From JAKIYB01 sp964590255 (GTDB taxonomy: Bacteria; Armatimonadota; Hebobacteria; CAIYQO01): DNA of 64,000 nt. The first letter of the stretch is position 1. Every line of letters starts with the position of its first letter. This document shows, in pieces, positions 16,092-23,516 of the stretch. The translations under genes were made by a program, and so were the position numbers. The stretch lies in assembly GCA_964590255.1 (NCBI GenBank), contig CAZPYA010000009.1, forward strand, positions 1 through 64,000. The letters are read 5' to 3'. The notes under the pieces are model-generated. The model was not told the DNA's origin, searched no databases, and saw only the letters and a list, made by a program, of their open reading frames with translations.

Positions 16092-17806
16092 ACGGCATCC
16101 GCCTCCAGCGCGTCCAGCGGCGGCCATTCGGCGCCGGCGAGTGTCTCCACCGCGCGGGCGTCGTCGCCGCGCAGCCGGTACAGGTCCGCCAGCCGCAGGT
16201 ACGGTTCCCAGGCCAGCCGGTATTCCAGGTAGGTGTCGCCGTCCGGCTCGCCGGCCAGCCCGGCGCGCAGCGCGCCCAGCACGGCGATGGCTTCGGTGAA
16301 GCAGCCTTCCGCGGCGTCCAGGTCATCGCCGGCCTGCATGCCGGCACGGAGCAGCGCCGGCCAGGCGAGCAGCGGGCAGTCGACTTCACGGGCGCGGGCG
16401 AGCAGCTCGTCGGCGTCCAGGCGCGATGCCTCCGGCGCGGCGGCGGCCAGCCCCAGGGCGGCCTGCAGCGCCGGCAGGCGCGCGCCCAGCGATTCGGCGA
16501 GGTCGAAAGCGGGGTCGTAGGCGATGTGCGCCTCGGCGGCGTCGCCGCGGGCCAGCGCGGCGTCGCCCAGCGCGATGAGCGCCTGCGCCTGGGCGTAGGG
16601 GTGAGCCAACAGCGTGCTGATTTCCCACGCCTGCGCGGCGTGATAGCGCGCTTCCTGCGGCAGGTCGGCGCGGCCGTAGCTGCCGGTGAGGGCCAGGTGG
16701 GCGGCCAATTCGGCGCGGCGGGCGCCGGTGGCGATGCCCTGCTGCAGCGCGTCCTTGGCCAGCACGCGGGCGTCGTCGTAGCGGCCGGCCTCCACCAGCG
16801 TGGCGGCGCTCTCGGCCCAGGCCAGCGCCTCGCGGCCTTTGTCCTCGGCCAGCCGCGCCCAGCGGGCGGCGGCGGCCAGCGTGGCGCGGCTGGCACCCAG
16901 CGCCCCGGCGGCCCGCTGGCACACGCCCAGCGTCAGCAGCGATTCGATATACTGATCGCGGTTGGCGGACTGCACCGCCAGCTCGCCGGCCTGCGCGGCT
17001 TCGGCGGCGGCGGTGGCCGCGTCGCCGCAGGCCAGGTGGATATTCGCCAGGTTGCCCGCGGCATACAGGCGCAGCACCTGCGCCGCGCGCGGGTCGGGGG
17101 CGCTCGTTTCCAGCGCCAGCGCCTGGTCCAGCCGCTCCAGCGCGCGGTCGTAGTGGCCCTGTTGCTCGGCCACCGCCGCCAGCGAGATATAGCCTTGCCA
17201 GCGCGCCGTCCACTCGCCGCCGGCCACCACGCGCAGGAAGCAGGCCTCCGCCTCTTCCACGCGGCCCAGCGCCAGCAGCGCGTGCCCGCGGTTTTGCTCG
17301 GCGGCGGGCAGGCGCGCTTCCAGTCCGTGCTGGCGCAGGAAGGGGATGATGAGATCGAGGGCGGCCAGCGCCCGCGCCGGCTCGCCCTGCTGCAACAGGA
17401 TGGCCGCCAGCCGCAGCCGCGCGCCGGCCTCCACGCGGGCGTCGCCCGCCTGCCGCGCCAGCGCGATCATCTGCTCGCAGGAGGACAGCGCCCCCTTCAG
17501 GTCCGGCGGGCTCACCTGCGCCGCCAGCAACTGCTGCAGCGCCTGCAACCGCTCGTCCAGGTTATCGGGCGTGGCTTCGCCGCCGTAGAAAAAGAGGAGC
17601 GACTTGCCGGTGATCTCGGCGATCTGCTGGATGCGGTCGGGCTGCGCCAGCGTGGCGCCGGAGACATACTGATAAATGAGCGCGCGCGAACAGCCGATGC
17701 GCCGCGCTAGCGCCTCCAGCGACAGCCCGGCCTCTTCCGCCGCCTGCTGGATCAGCTTTCCCTGTCCCTTGCGCCCCTCGCGCGTCGTAAAATCCAATAC
17801 GCCCAT
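16088..17806 (-). CDS. XRE-like HTH regulator fused to a TPR solenoid
   Basis: 572 residues. The start is ATG 17806, behind GGAGGGG; the longer frame from 17872 runs through the promoter. Residues about 20-75 form a Cro/C1-type helix-turn-helix (LEALARRIGCSRALIYQYVSG). The remaining 490 residues are TPR-like helical pairs (GHALLALGRVEEAEACFLRV, GHYDRALERLDQAL and similar). Similar HTH-TPR proteins are transcription factors in which the solenoid senses a peptide or protein. It heads a three-gene operon with 4-base overlaps into the lipoprotein gene and then queE. A consensus-like promoter lies 57-85 bases upstream of the start codon. Confidence 0.82.
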   Translation of the reverse strand: MGVLDFTTREGRKGQGKLIQQAAEEAGLSLEALARRIGCSRALIYQYVSGATLAQPDRIQQIAEITGKSLLFFYGGEATPDNLDERLQALQQLLAAQVSPPDLKGALSSCEQMIALARQAGDARVEAGARLRLAAILLQQGEPARALAALDLIIPFLRQHGLEARLPAAEQNRGHALLALGRVEEAEACFLRVVAGGEWTARWQGYISLAAVAEQQGHYDRALERLDQALALETSAPDPRAAQVLRLYAAGNLANIHLACGDAATAAAEAAQAGELAVQSANRDQYIESLLTLGVCQRAAGALGASRATLAAAARWARLAEDKGREALAWAESAATLVEAGRYDDARVLAKDALQQGIATGARRAELAAHLALTGSYGRADLPQEARYHAAQAWEISTLLAHPYAQAQALIALGDAALARGDAAEAHIAYDPAFDLAESLGARLPALQAALGLAAAAPEASRLDADELLARAREVDCPLLAWPALLRAGMQAGDDLDAAEGCFTEAIAVLGALRAGLAGEPDGDTYLEYRLAWEPYLRLADLYRLRGDDARAVETLAGAEWPPLDALEADAV

Positions 17807-17862
17807 GCCCCTCCGCCGCGCCCCCCGTCGTCTACCGATAGCGGACGGGGAGCTACCATGAG

Positions 17863-17891
17863 AGTATAGCAAAACTAGACAAGAACATCAA
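17863..17891 (-). promoter_or_regulatory. Sigma70-type promoter for the HTH-TPR/lipoprotein/queE operon
   Basis: On the minus strand, TTGATG (17886-17891) and TATACT (17863-17868) are separated by 17 bases. This gives a leader of about 50 bases before ATG 17806. Confidence 0.6.
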
Positions 17892-18028
17892 GCAACCCCT
17901 CTCCCGTCCGGCGCGGGGATGGTACAGATCTGTCCACATTTTCGTCCATGTCGCGCGCATATGCGCCGCGGCATGCGGAATACTACGGAGGAGCATCATC
18001 ACAGTACGATTCGTGGAAAGGAGGCGGC

Positions 18029-18262
18029 ATGCGATTGGTTTCGCGCATACTCTCGTTGGTTTCGTTTTTCCTCGTCATCATTGGTGCGGTCAACTGGCTG
18101 CTGGTGGGGTTGACCCACTTTGACCTGGTGCGTTGGCTCTTCGGGCCGAAAAGCCTGTGGAGCCGCATCGTCTACAGCCTGGTGGGCACGGCCGGGGTGA
18201 ACGAGCTGACGAACTTCATCATCCGGAGCGTCCGCACGCGGACGCTTTCGGCCATTCCGTAA
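18029..18262 (+). CDS. DUF378 family small membrane protein, copy 1
   Basis: A 77-residue protein. The ATG at 18029 follows AAAGGAGGCGGC. Two hydrophobic helices occur at about 7-27 and 47-62. The DUF378 (YuzA-like) signature is clear: VIIGAVNWLLVGLTHFDLVRWLFG followed by SRIVYSLVGTAGV. The function of the family is not established; members are short inner-membrane proteins. The next gene, 35 bases away, encodes a paralogue, and both probably lie on one transcript that ends at the hairpin at 18566. Confidence 0.82.
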   Translation: MRLVSRILSLVSFFLVIIGAVNWLLVGLTHFDLVRWLFGPKSLWSRIVYSLVGTAGVNELTNFIIRSVRTRTLSAIP

Positions 18263-18297
18263 CGCTAACGCTCATGTAAGGAAGAGGTAACGGACAT

Positions 18298-18540
18298 ATG
18301 CGTACCATGAATATGATTACACTGATCCTGGTCATCGTCGGCGCGTTGAACTGGCTGCTGGTGGGCCTGTTTGGGTTCGATCTGGTAGCGTGGCTCTTCG
18401 CGGACGGCTTTGGCACGCGGTCAATGCTCAGTAATCTCGTCTATCTCCTCGTCGGGCTCTCCGGCGTCTGGTTGCTCTTCACGCTGGTGCCGGCACTCAG
18501 CACCACGCCGACCTGGCGTGAGGCGCCCGACACCGCGTAG
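18298..18540 (+). CDS. DUF378 family small membrane protein, copy 2
   Basis: An 80-residue paralogue of the preceding gene, with VIVGALNWLLVGLFGFDLVAWLF and LSNLVYLLVGLSGVWLL. The two predicted transmembrane helices are at about 5-28 and 43-63. GGAAGAGG precedes the ATG. The short polar tail (TTPTWREAPDTA) is probably disordered. Tandem DUF378 genes suggest a heteromeric assembly, but no function can be assigned. Confidence 0.82.
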   Translation: MRTMNMITLILVIVGALNWLLVGLFGFDLVAWLFADGFGTRSMLSNLVYLLVGLSGVWLLFTLVPALSTTPTWREAPDTA

Positions 18541-18565
18541 CGCCGTCCCGATGCGGAAAGAATCC

Positions 18566-18600
18566 GCGCCCCGGCGTTGTCCCCTGCGACGCCGGGGCGC
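18566..18600 (+). terminator. Hairpin terminator after the DUF378 pair
   Basis: GCGCCCCGGCGT (18566-18577) pairs perfectly with ACGCCGGGGCGC (18589-18600) across an 11-base loop. GGTTATTTGGGATTT follows. The hairpin is 25 bases after the second stop codon. Confidence 0.7.
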
Positions 18601-18736
18601 GGTTATTTGGGATTTGGGAGGAGTTGGCTGGCAGCGTTGCGCGCGCGTAGGGGTTGGATGCGATTGGTGACATACCGATGACCGTGAAACCCGCGCAGAC
18701 ATATGTTGATCTGCGCGCGCGCCCCTAACGCGCACG

Positions 18737-18930
18737 GCTCGACGGAGTCTCGCCCAATACCGTTCACATACGGGCTCTCGACCGGCACGCGCCACCTCTC
18801 CCCCAGACCCCTCCCCTACCTGGGGAGGGGAGAGTCATGAGGAAATATGGCGGCAGGGAGAGGCGGGTTCGCCCTATGCAGCAGGCTTATTTGAACGGTA
18901 TTGGGAGTCTCGCCCTCCAGTATGCGGCTC
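18737..18930. repeat. Dispersed repeat, copy A
   Basis: This stretch (GCTCGACGGAGTCTCGCCCA to about GGGAGTCTCGCCC) is repeated with perhaps 80-85% identity at 39900-40085 in the same orientation. It contains the CCCCTCCCC-TACCT-GGGGAGGGG hairpin core. Each copy lies in an intergenic region, and the open frame across it is not supported as a gene. The remaining bases 18601-18736 and 18931-19020 hold nothing recognisable apart from a short related motif at 18927-18960. Confidence 0.8.
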
Positions 18931-19020
18931 GACTAGCGTCTCGTCCGCCAGTAATTGCGTGGCGCCGCCAACTCGCGCCGGTTTTGTGGCTCGCTCAATA
19001 CACCATGCTTACCGATTATC

Positions 19021-19049
19021 TAGACGGGGTATGCCCCAGTCAGTATAGT
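19021..19049 (+). promoter_or_regulatory. Possible promoter for the 2-oxoacid dehydrogenase operon
   Basis: TAGACG (19021-19026) and TATAGT (19044-19049) are separated by 17 bases, and the spacer contains GGGGTATGCCCC-type symmetry. The -35 box matches only four of six consensus bases. Confidence 0.4.
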
Positions 19050-19092
19050 GAGGCAACTGTGCCTGTACCGTGAACAGGCAACGGAGGCAGCT

Positions 19093-20067
19093 ATGGACCG
19101 CGAGATGAGAATCCGCGCCTACCGGCAGATGGTGCTCATCCGCCACTTTGAAGACAAAGCGGGCGAGATGTATGGCCGGGGCAAGATCGGCGGCTTTCTG
19201 CACCTGTATATTGGCGAAGAGGCGTGCGCGGTGGGCGCGATTGCCGCGTTGCGCCCAGACGACTACATCACCACCCATTACCGCGACCATGGCCACGCGC
19301 TGGCGAAGGGCAGTTCGGCGCGGGCGGTGATGGCGGAGCTGTTCGGCAAGCGCACCGGGGTGAGCCTGGGCCTGGGCGGCTCGATGCACCTTTTCGATGC
19401 GGAGCACCGGATGATGGGCGGCTACGCCATTGTCGGCGGCCACATCCCCATCGGCATGGGCATCGCGCTGGGCGCGCGGAAGCTGGGGAAAGACCACGTC
19501 TGCGCGGTCTTTTTTGGCGATGGCGCGGTGAACGAGGGCGAGTTCCACGAGGCGCTGAACATGGCGTCGGTGTGGAAACTGCCGGTGGTCTTCTTCTGCG
19601 AGAACAACTTCTACGCCATGGGCACCGCCATCACCCGCACCTCGGCGGTGACGGAAGTATACCGCCGTGCCGAGGCCTACGCCATGCCCGGCCAGCGCGT
19701 GGACGGCATGGACGTGGAAGCTGTATACCGGGCGATGTCCGACGCGGTGGCGCGGGCGCGCGGCGGCGGCGGGCCGACGCTGATCGAGGCGCTCACCTAT
19801 CGTTTCAAAGGTCACTCCATGGCGGATGCGGTGGGCTATCGCACCCGCGAGGAAGAGGCGGAGTGGCACCCGCGCGACCCCATCGCCGTGCTGCGCGAGC
19901 GGCTGCTGGAGAGTGGCGAGGCGACCGAGGACGCACTGCAGGTCATCGACGCGGAAGTGCGCGCCGAAGTGGACGATGCCGTGCGCTTCGCTGACGAAAG
20001 CCCCGAACCGACGATGGCGGACGTGCTGGCGTCGGTGTACGCGCCGTGCCGGGCCTGCGCGGAATAG
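19093..20067 (+). CDS. pdhA: 2-oxoacid (pyruvate/acetoin) dehydrogenase E1 component, alpha subunit
   Basis: A 324-residue thiamine-diphosphate enzyme subunit. ATG 19093 follows ACGGAGGCAGCT. The cofactor motif runs from GDGAVNEGEFHEALN (142-156) to FCENN (168-172). GGSMHLFDAEHRMMGGYAIVG and the phosphorylation-loop-like HSMADAVGYRTREEE are also conserved. With the beta subunit it decarboxylates a 2-oxoacid (pyruvate or acetoin are the usual choices for this size class) and reductively acylates a lipoyl domain. Its operon also encodes E1 beta, a lipoyl protein, an E2 core and LipA. No E3 gene is present in this window. Pyruvate versus acetoin cannot be decided by eye. Confidence 0.9.
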   Translation: MDREMRIRAYRQMVLIRHFEDKAGEMYGRGKIGGFLHLYIGEEACAVGAIAALRPDDYITTHYRDHGHALAKGSSARAVMAELFGKRTGVSLGLGGSMHLFDAEHRMMGGYAIVGGHIPIGMGIALGARKLGKDHVCAVFFGDGAVNEGEFHEALNMASVWKLPVVFFCENNFYAMGTAITRTSAVTEVYRRAEAYAMPGQRVDGMDVEAVYRAMSDAVARARGGGGPTLIEALTYRFKGHSMADAVGYRTREEEAEWHPRDPIAVLRERLLESGEATEDALQVIDAEVRAEVDDAVRFADESPEPTMADVLASVYAPCRACAE

Positions 20068-20077
20068 GAGGCGCACC

Positions 20078-20143
20078 ATGATTATCACCTATCGTGAAGC
20101 GGTTGTCGTTGCCACAGAAAAACGAACGGGGATGCGAAAATGA
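20078..20143 (+). CDS. 21-codon leader ORF made by duplication of the E1 beta start
   Basis: ATG 20078 is the one that carries the good ribosome binding site (TAGGAGGCGCACC). Its first eight codons (MIITYREA) are identical to those of the E1 beta gene, and it then diverges (VVVATEKRTGMRK) and ends in a TGA that overlaps the E1 beta ATG (ATGA at 20140-20143). The peptide is probably not functional itself. It may couple translation into the downstream gene by stop-restart. A recent 62-base duplication/insertion is the simplest origin. Confidence 0.5.
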   Translation: MIITYREAVVVATEKRTGMRK

Positions 20144-20163
20144 TTATCACCTATCGTGAAGCG
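20078..20163 (+). repeat. 24-base direct repeat flanking a 38-base insert at the E1 beta start
   Basis: The 24 bases at 20078-20101 and 20140-20163 are identical and encode MIITYREA in both copies. The offset is 62 bases, which is not a multiple of three, so the two copies are in different reading frames. Confidence 0.95.
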
Positions 20164-21111
20164 ATACGCCAGGCGCTCCGCGAGCTGCTGAAAGACCCGG
20201 CGGTGTTCCTTATGGGCGAGGACATCGGCGCCTATGGTGGCGCTTTCGCCGTCACGAAGGGATTTCTCGATGAATACGGTCCCGAGCGCATCATGGATAC
20301 GCCAATTTCCGAGTCCGGACTGGTGAGCGCGGCCATCGGCGCGGGCATGGCCGGCGCGCACCCGGTGGTGGAGGTGATGACCATCAACTTCACGTTACTC
20401 GCGTTCGACGCGCTGGTGAACCACGCGGCGAAAATCCACGCCATGTCCGGCGGGCACGTGGACGTGCCGCTCATTCTACGCACTGTCACCGGCTCGGGCA
20501 ACCAGCTTGGCGCGCAACACTCGCAGAACATCGAGGGGCATTACGCCATGGTGCCGGGCCTGAAGGTGCTGGCTCCCGCCACGCCGGCCGACGCGAAGGG
20601 CTTGCTGCTGTCCGCGTATTACGAGCCGAACCCGGTCTTCATCACCGAGCATTTCGCGCTGTATAACACGAAAGGCGAGGTGGACGAGAAGCCGGTGCGC
20701 GTGCCTATCAACACGGCGAACATCATGCGCGAGGGCAGCGACATCACGCTCATCGCCTACTCGCGCATGGCGATCGTCTGCACCCAGGCCGCCGAGCTGC
20801 TGGCGCAGGACGGCATCAGTGCCGAGGTGCTGGACATGCGCACGCTGCGCCCGCTGGACCTGGACACCATCTTTACCTCCATCGCCAAGACGCACTACGC
20901 GGTGATGGTGGAGGAAACGGGCAAAGGCACCAGCATCGGCGGCTCGCTTATCGCCGAGGTGCAGGAGCAGATTTTCGATGAGCTGCGCGGTCCCATCCGC
21001 TGGGTGGCCGGCCTGCCCGTGCCTATGCCATACAATAAAACACTCGAACGCGAAGCGATACCCAATGCCGCCAGCATCGCGCAGGCGGCGCGGGAGTTGT
21101 TGAAGGCGTAA
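20140..21111 (+). CDS. pdhB: 2-oxoacid (pyruvate/acetoin) dehydrogenase E1 component, beta subunit
   Basis: A 323-residue transketolase-like subunit. It begins MIITYREAIRQALRELLKDP and carries MGEDIGAYGGAF, DTPISESGLVSAAIGAGMAG, the HSQNIEGHYAMVPGLKVLAPA region and a C-terminal transketolase domain (MREGSDITLIAYSRM, VEETGKGTSIGGSL, GLPVPMPYN). It pairs with the alpha subunit to form the E1 heterotetramer. The start is unusual: the strong ribosome binding site precedes a duplicated leader ORF rather than this ATG, so initiation probably depends on ATGA coupling or on the weaker upstream GGGGA. The dispersed repeats at 21157-21364 follow the stop. Confidence 0.92.
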   Translation: MIITYREAIRQALRELLKDPAVFLMGEDIGAYGGAFAVTKGFLDEYGPERIMDTPISESGLVSAAIGAGMAGAHPVVEVMTINFTLLAFDALVNHAAKIHAMSGGHVDVPLILRTVTGSGNQLGAQHSQNIEGHYAMVPGLKVLAPATPADAKGLLLSAYYEPNPVFITEHFALYNTKGEVDEKPVRVPINTANIMREGSDITLIAYSRMAIVCTQAAELLAQDGISAEVLDMRTLRPLDLDTIFTSIAKTHYAVMVEETGKGTSIGGSLIAEVQEQIFDELRGPIRWVAGLPVPMPYNKTLEREAIPNAASIAQAARELLKA

Positions 21112-21156
21112 CGATACACAGACACATTGTTTCGGTACCAATCGGTTGCTCTGGTC

Positions 21157-21215
21157 CCCCGGATTGAAATCCGGGGCTGGAGAGACGAAGTCGGCCTACG
21201 CCGACTGGCCGGATC
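21157..21215 (+). repeat. Two-hairpin repeat, variant stem
   Basis: CCCCGGA-TTGAAA-TCCGGGG (21157-21176) is followed by a second hairpin (AGTCGG..CCGACT, about 21188-21206). The stem sequence differs completely from the copies at 14.1 and 34.8 kb, but the TTGAAA loop and the two-hairpin order are the same. Confidence 0.75.
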
Positions 21216-21275
21216 GGTTAATGGATACAGCGACGCATTGCTGACCGTGCCATGCGTGTGGGAGGAGTATATGCG

Positions 21276-21364
21276 CGAAAATGGGTACAGCAACGCATTT
21301 CCGGCTTCCCTATATTCGGTTACTATGTGCCTGATTGGGAAATGCGTTACAGTCCCCATTTTTG
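21276..21364. repeat. Palindromic intergenic repeat (family B), copy 1
   Basis: Imperfect inverted arms at 21276-21302 (GGGTACAGCAACGCATTTCC) and 21337-21364 (GGGAAATGCGTTACAGTCCC) are separated by about 35 bases. The same arms recur at 23341-23428, and one arm occurs at 26369-26394. It sits between E1 beta and the lipoyl-domain gene and ends 27 bases before the latter's start codon. Confidence 0.8.
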
Positions 21365-21390
21365 GGCGATTGCGTTTTTGAGGAGATAAT

Positions 21391-21633
21391 ATGGCCACCA
21401 CCGATGTCATCATGCCCCAGTTGGGCTTCGATATGGAAGAGGGCACTCTTCAGCGCTGGTTGAAGCAGGTGGGCGACCACGTGGAGCGCGGGGACGCCCT
21501 TGCCGAGGTGGAGACGGAGAAGGTGACGCTGCAGGTGGAGAGCTACGCCACCGGCACGCTGACCGCCATCATCAAGCACGAAGGCGAAACCGTGCCCGTC
21601 GGCGAGAAGATCGGGGAGATTGAGGAAGGATAG
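21391..21633 (+). CDS. Free-standing lipoyl-domain protein (detached E2 lipoyl domain)
   Basis: An 80-residue protein that is a complete biotinyl/lipoyl domain and nothing else. The attachment lysine is K44 in VETEKVTLQV; the half-domains VIMPQLGFDMEEGTLQRWL and LTAIIKHEGETVPVGEKIGEI frame it. GAGGAG precedes ATG 21391. In standard 2-oxoacid dehydrogenase complexes this domain is the N-terminus of E2. Here it ends in a TAG stop, and the E2 core starts 135 bases later as a separate gene. It is probably lipoylated by the LipA encoded downstream and shuttles acyl groups between E1 and the E2 core. A glycine-cleavage H protein is excluded by length and context. Confidence 0.88.
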   Translation: MATTDVIMPQLGFDMEEGTLQRWLKQVGDHVERGDALAEVETEKVTLQVESYATGTLTAIIKHEGETVPVGEKIGEIEEG

Positions 21634-21648
21634 GACCGGCTCGGTAGT

Positions 21649-21725
21649 CGGCCCCCCTCCCCAGCCCTCCCCCCGTGCCCTCCGTAACACTGCGTGCACA
21701 GGGGGAGGGCCGGGGAGGGGGGCCG
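21649..21725. repeat. Long G/C-rich hairpin between the lipoyl-domain and E2-core genes
   Basis: CGGCCCCCCTCCCC..CCCTCCCCC (from 21649) pairs with GGGGGAGGGCCGGGGAGGGGGGCCG (to 21725, with one mismatch), giving a stem of about 25 base pairs. It occupies the position where a linker and subunit-binding domain would be expected in a normal E2 gene. It could act as a partial terminator or mRNA processing site that sets subunit ratios. Confidence 0.8.
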
Positions 21726-21768
21726 AGTAGGCACCATGTTTCGTCTGCAACGACCAAAGGAGCATCCC

Positions 21769-22437
21769 ATGGCCTCACCCATGCGCCAGGCGATTGCGCG
21801 GCATATGTCGCACAGCAAGCAGAATATCCCCCATTACTACCTGACGATGTCTGCCGACATGGGGGCGGCGATGGCGCGGCGGACGGCGTGGAACGCCGCG
21901 CATGACGAGGACGCGCGCGTGTCGGTGAACGACCTCGTGGTGAAGGCGGCGGCCATCGCGCTGGCCAGCCACCCGCGCTTCAACGCCTTCTATCAGGATG
22001 ACGACGGGCACCCGCAGGCGCGAATCAATATCGGTATTGCCGTGGCGTTGCCGGACGGGTTGATCGCGCCCGCCATTCTCGGCTGCCAGGCGCTGACCAT
22101 CGACGAGATTGGCCGGCGCGGGCGCGATCTGGCGGCGAGGGCACGGCAGAAAACACTGAAAGCGGAAGAATATACCGCCGGCACCTTCACGATTACCAAC
22201 CTGGGGATGTACAATGTGGACAGCTTTGCCGCCATCATCGTGCCGCCGCAGGTGGCCATATTGGCCGTGGGCAGCGTGATGGAGACGCCGGCCGTGCACG
22301 ATGGACATATCATCGTGGCGCGCCGGGCGGCCTTGACGCTGTCGGCCGACCACCGTGCCAGCGATGGGGCGGAAGGCGCATTGTTCCTGGGAGAAATTAT
22401 TTCGTGCCTGCAGAATCCGGAAATCCTGTTCACGTAA
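21769..22437 (+). CDS. Dihydrolipoyl acyltransferase catalytic core only (detached E2 core)
   Basis: A 222-residue protein beginning directly at the catalytic domain: MASPMRQAIARHMSHSKQNIPHYYLT. ATG 21769 follows AAAGGAGC. The active site DHRASDG (194-200, with H195 and D199) and the FTITNLGMYNVDSFAAII segment are intact, as is the trimer-core sequence INIGIAVALPDGLIAPAI. There is no lipoyl domain and no peripheral subunit-binding domain. The in-frame extension back to 21694 is not PSBD-like. It would form the E2 core but lacks the usual tether for E1/E3. Its last 34 bases overlap the start of lipA, so translation is probably coupled. Confidence 0.9.
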   Translation: MASPMRQAIARHMSHSKQNIPHYYLTMSADMGAAMARRTAWNAAHDEDARVSVNDLVVKAAAIALASHPRFNAFYQDDDGHPQARINIGIAVALPDGLIAPAILGCQALTIDEIGRRGRDLAARARQKTLKAEEYTAGTFTITNLGMYNVDSFAAIIVPPQVAILAVGSVMETPAVHDGHIIVARRAALTLSADHRASDGAEGALFLGEIISCLQNPEILFT

Positions 22438-23330
22438 CCCCCCGTTATGCCGCTGACGATCCCCGCGTGGGGTCGGCGGTCGGCGCGCGCCGGCCTGAGT
22501 GGCTGAAGGTGCGCGTGCCCGTTGGCGAGAACTATCACGACCTGAAGAAACTGGTGCGCGCCCACCGCCTGCACACCGTGTGCGAGAGCGCGCGCTGCCC
22601 GAACATTGGCGAGTGCTGGCAGTCGCGCACCGCCACCTTCCTCATTCTCGGCAACACCTGCACGCGGCGCTGCGCCTTCTGCGCGGTCGCCAGCGGGCAA
22701 CCCACCGAATACGACCTGGACGAGCCGCGCCGCGTGGCGGAGGCGGTGGCGGCGCTCGATCTCAAATACGCGGTGATCACCTCGGTGACCCGCGACGACC
22801 TGGCCGACGGCGGCGCCTTCATCTTCGCCGAGACGATTCGCGCGGTGCGCGCGGCGGTGCCCGGCTGCCGGGTGGAGGTGCTCATCCCCGATTTTCAAGG
22901 CGACGCCGACGCGCTGGCGGCGGTGGTGGCGGCGAAGCCGGACGTGCTGAACCACAACATCGAGACGGTGGCGCGCCTCTACAGCCTGGTGCGGCCGCAG
23001 GCGGACTATCGCCGCTCGCTGGAACTCATCAGCCGCGCGAAGGCCATCGACCCGGCGCAGACGACCAAATCCGGCTTGATGCTGGGGCTGGGGGAAACGG
23101 CGGACGAGGTGGAGGGCGCGCTGCGCGACCTGCGCGCCGCCGGCTGCGACATCGTCACCATCGGCCAGTACCTGCGCCCTTCAGCCGACCACCTGCCGGT
23201 GCAGAAATACTGCGAGCCGGAGGAATTCGCCCATTATGCCGCCGTCGGCGCCGCCCTCGGCTTCCAACACGTGGAATCGGCGCCGCTGGTGCGGTCGTCG
23301 TATCATGCGCGGGAGCAGGCGGAGGGGTAA
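22404..23330 (+). CDS. lipA: Lipoyl synthase
   Basis: A 308-residue radical SAM enzyme that inserts two sulfurs into octanoyl-protein. Both iron-sulfur clusters are visible: C60-x4-C65-x5-C71 (CESARCPNIGEC) for the auxiliary cluster and C86-x3-C90-x2-C93 (CTRRCAFC) for the SAM cluster. MLGLGET and GQYLRPSADHLPV are typical. The GTG at 22404, behind GGGAGAAAT, overlaps the end of the E2-core gene. Its position suggests that the free-standing lipoyl protein is its local substrate. No lipB or lplA gene is visible here, so octanoyl transfer must be provided from elsewhere. Confidence 0.95.
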   Translation: MPAESGNPVHVTPRYAADDPRVGSAVGARRPEWLKVRVPVGENYHDLKKLVRAHRLHTVCESARCPNIGECWQSRTATFLILGNTCTRRCAFCAVASGQPTEYDLDEPRRVAEAVAALDLKYAVITSVTRDDLADGGAFIFAETIRAVRAAVPGCRVEVLIPDFQGDADALAAVVAAKPDVLNHNIETVARLYSLVRPQADYRRSLELISRAKAIDPAQTTKSGLMLGLGETADEVEGALRDLRAAGCDIVTIGQYLRPSADHLPVQKYCEPEEFAHYAAVGAALGFQHVESAPLVRSSYHAREQAEG

Positions 23331-23340
23331 GCGTGTATGG

Positions 23341-23428
23341 GGGAAATGGGTACAGCAACGCATTTCCAGCGGGCGCAGGATCGTATACCTGACGCATGAA
23401 CGGGAAATGCGTTACAGTCCCCATTTCC
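23341..23428. repeat. Palindromic intergenic repeat (family B), copy 2
   Basis: Arms at 23341-23367 and 23402-23428 are nearly identical to those at 21276-21364 and are inverted with respect to each other. The element follows the lipA stop codon closely. Confidence 0.8.
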
Positions 23429-23516
23429 TCTGCTTCGTGTCCTCGCTTCGCGCATTCTCGCCGTCCGCTGCCGGATACAATGAGCGCGGAACCCATTGCG
23501 CAAGGAGGGCGAAACG

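Noticed and set aside
21634..21768. E2 split explained by a simple frameshift
   Set aside because: None of the frames between the lipoyl and core genes encodes a linker or subunit-binding domain, and both parts have their own ribosome binding site.
23431..23516. Thiamine riboswitch upstream of the thiamine-binding protein gene
   Set aside because: No THI-box motifs such as CTGAGA or the paired helices are visible in the short leader.
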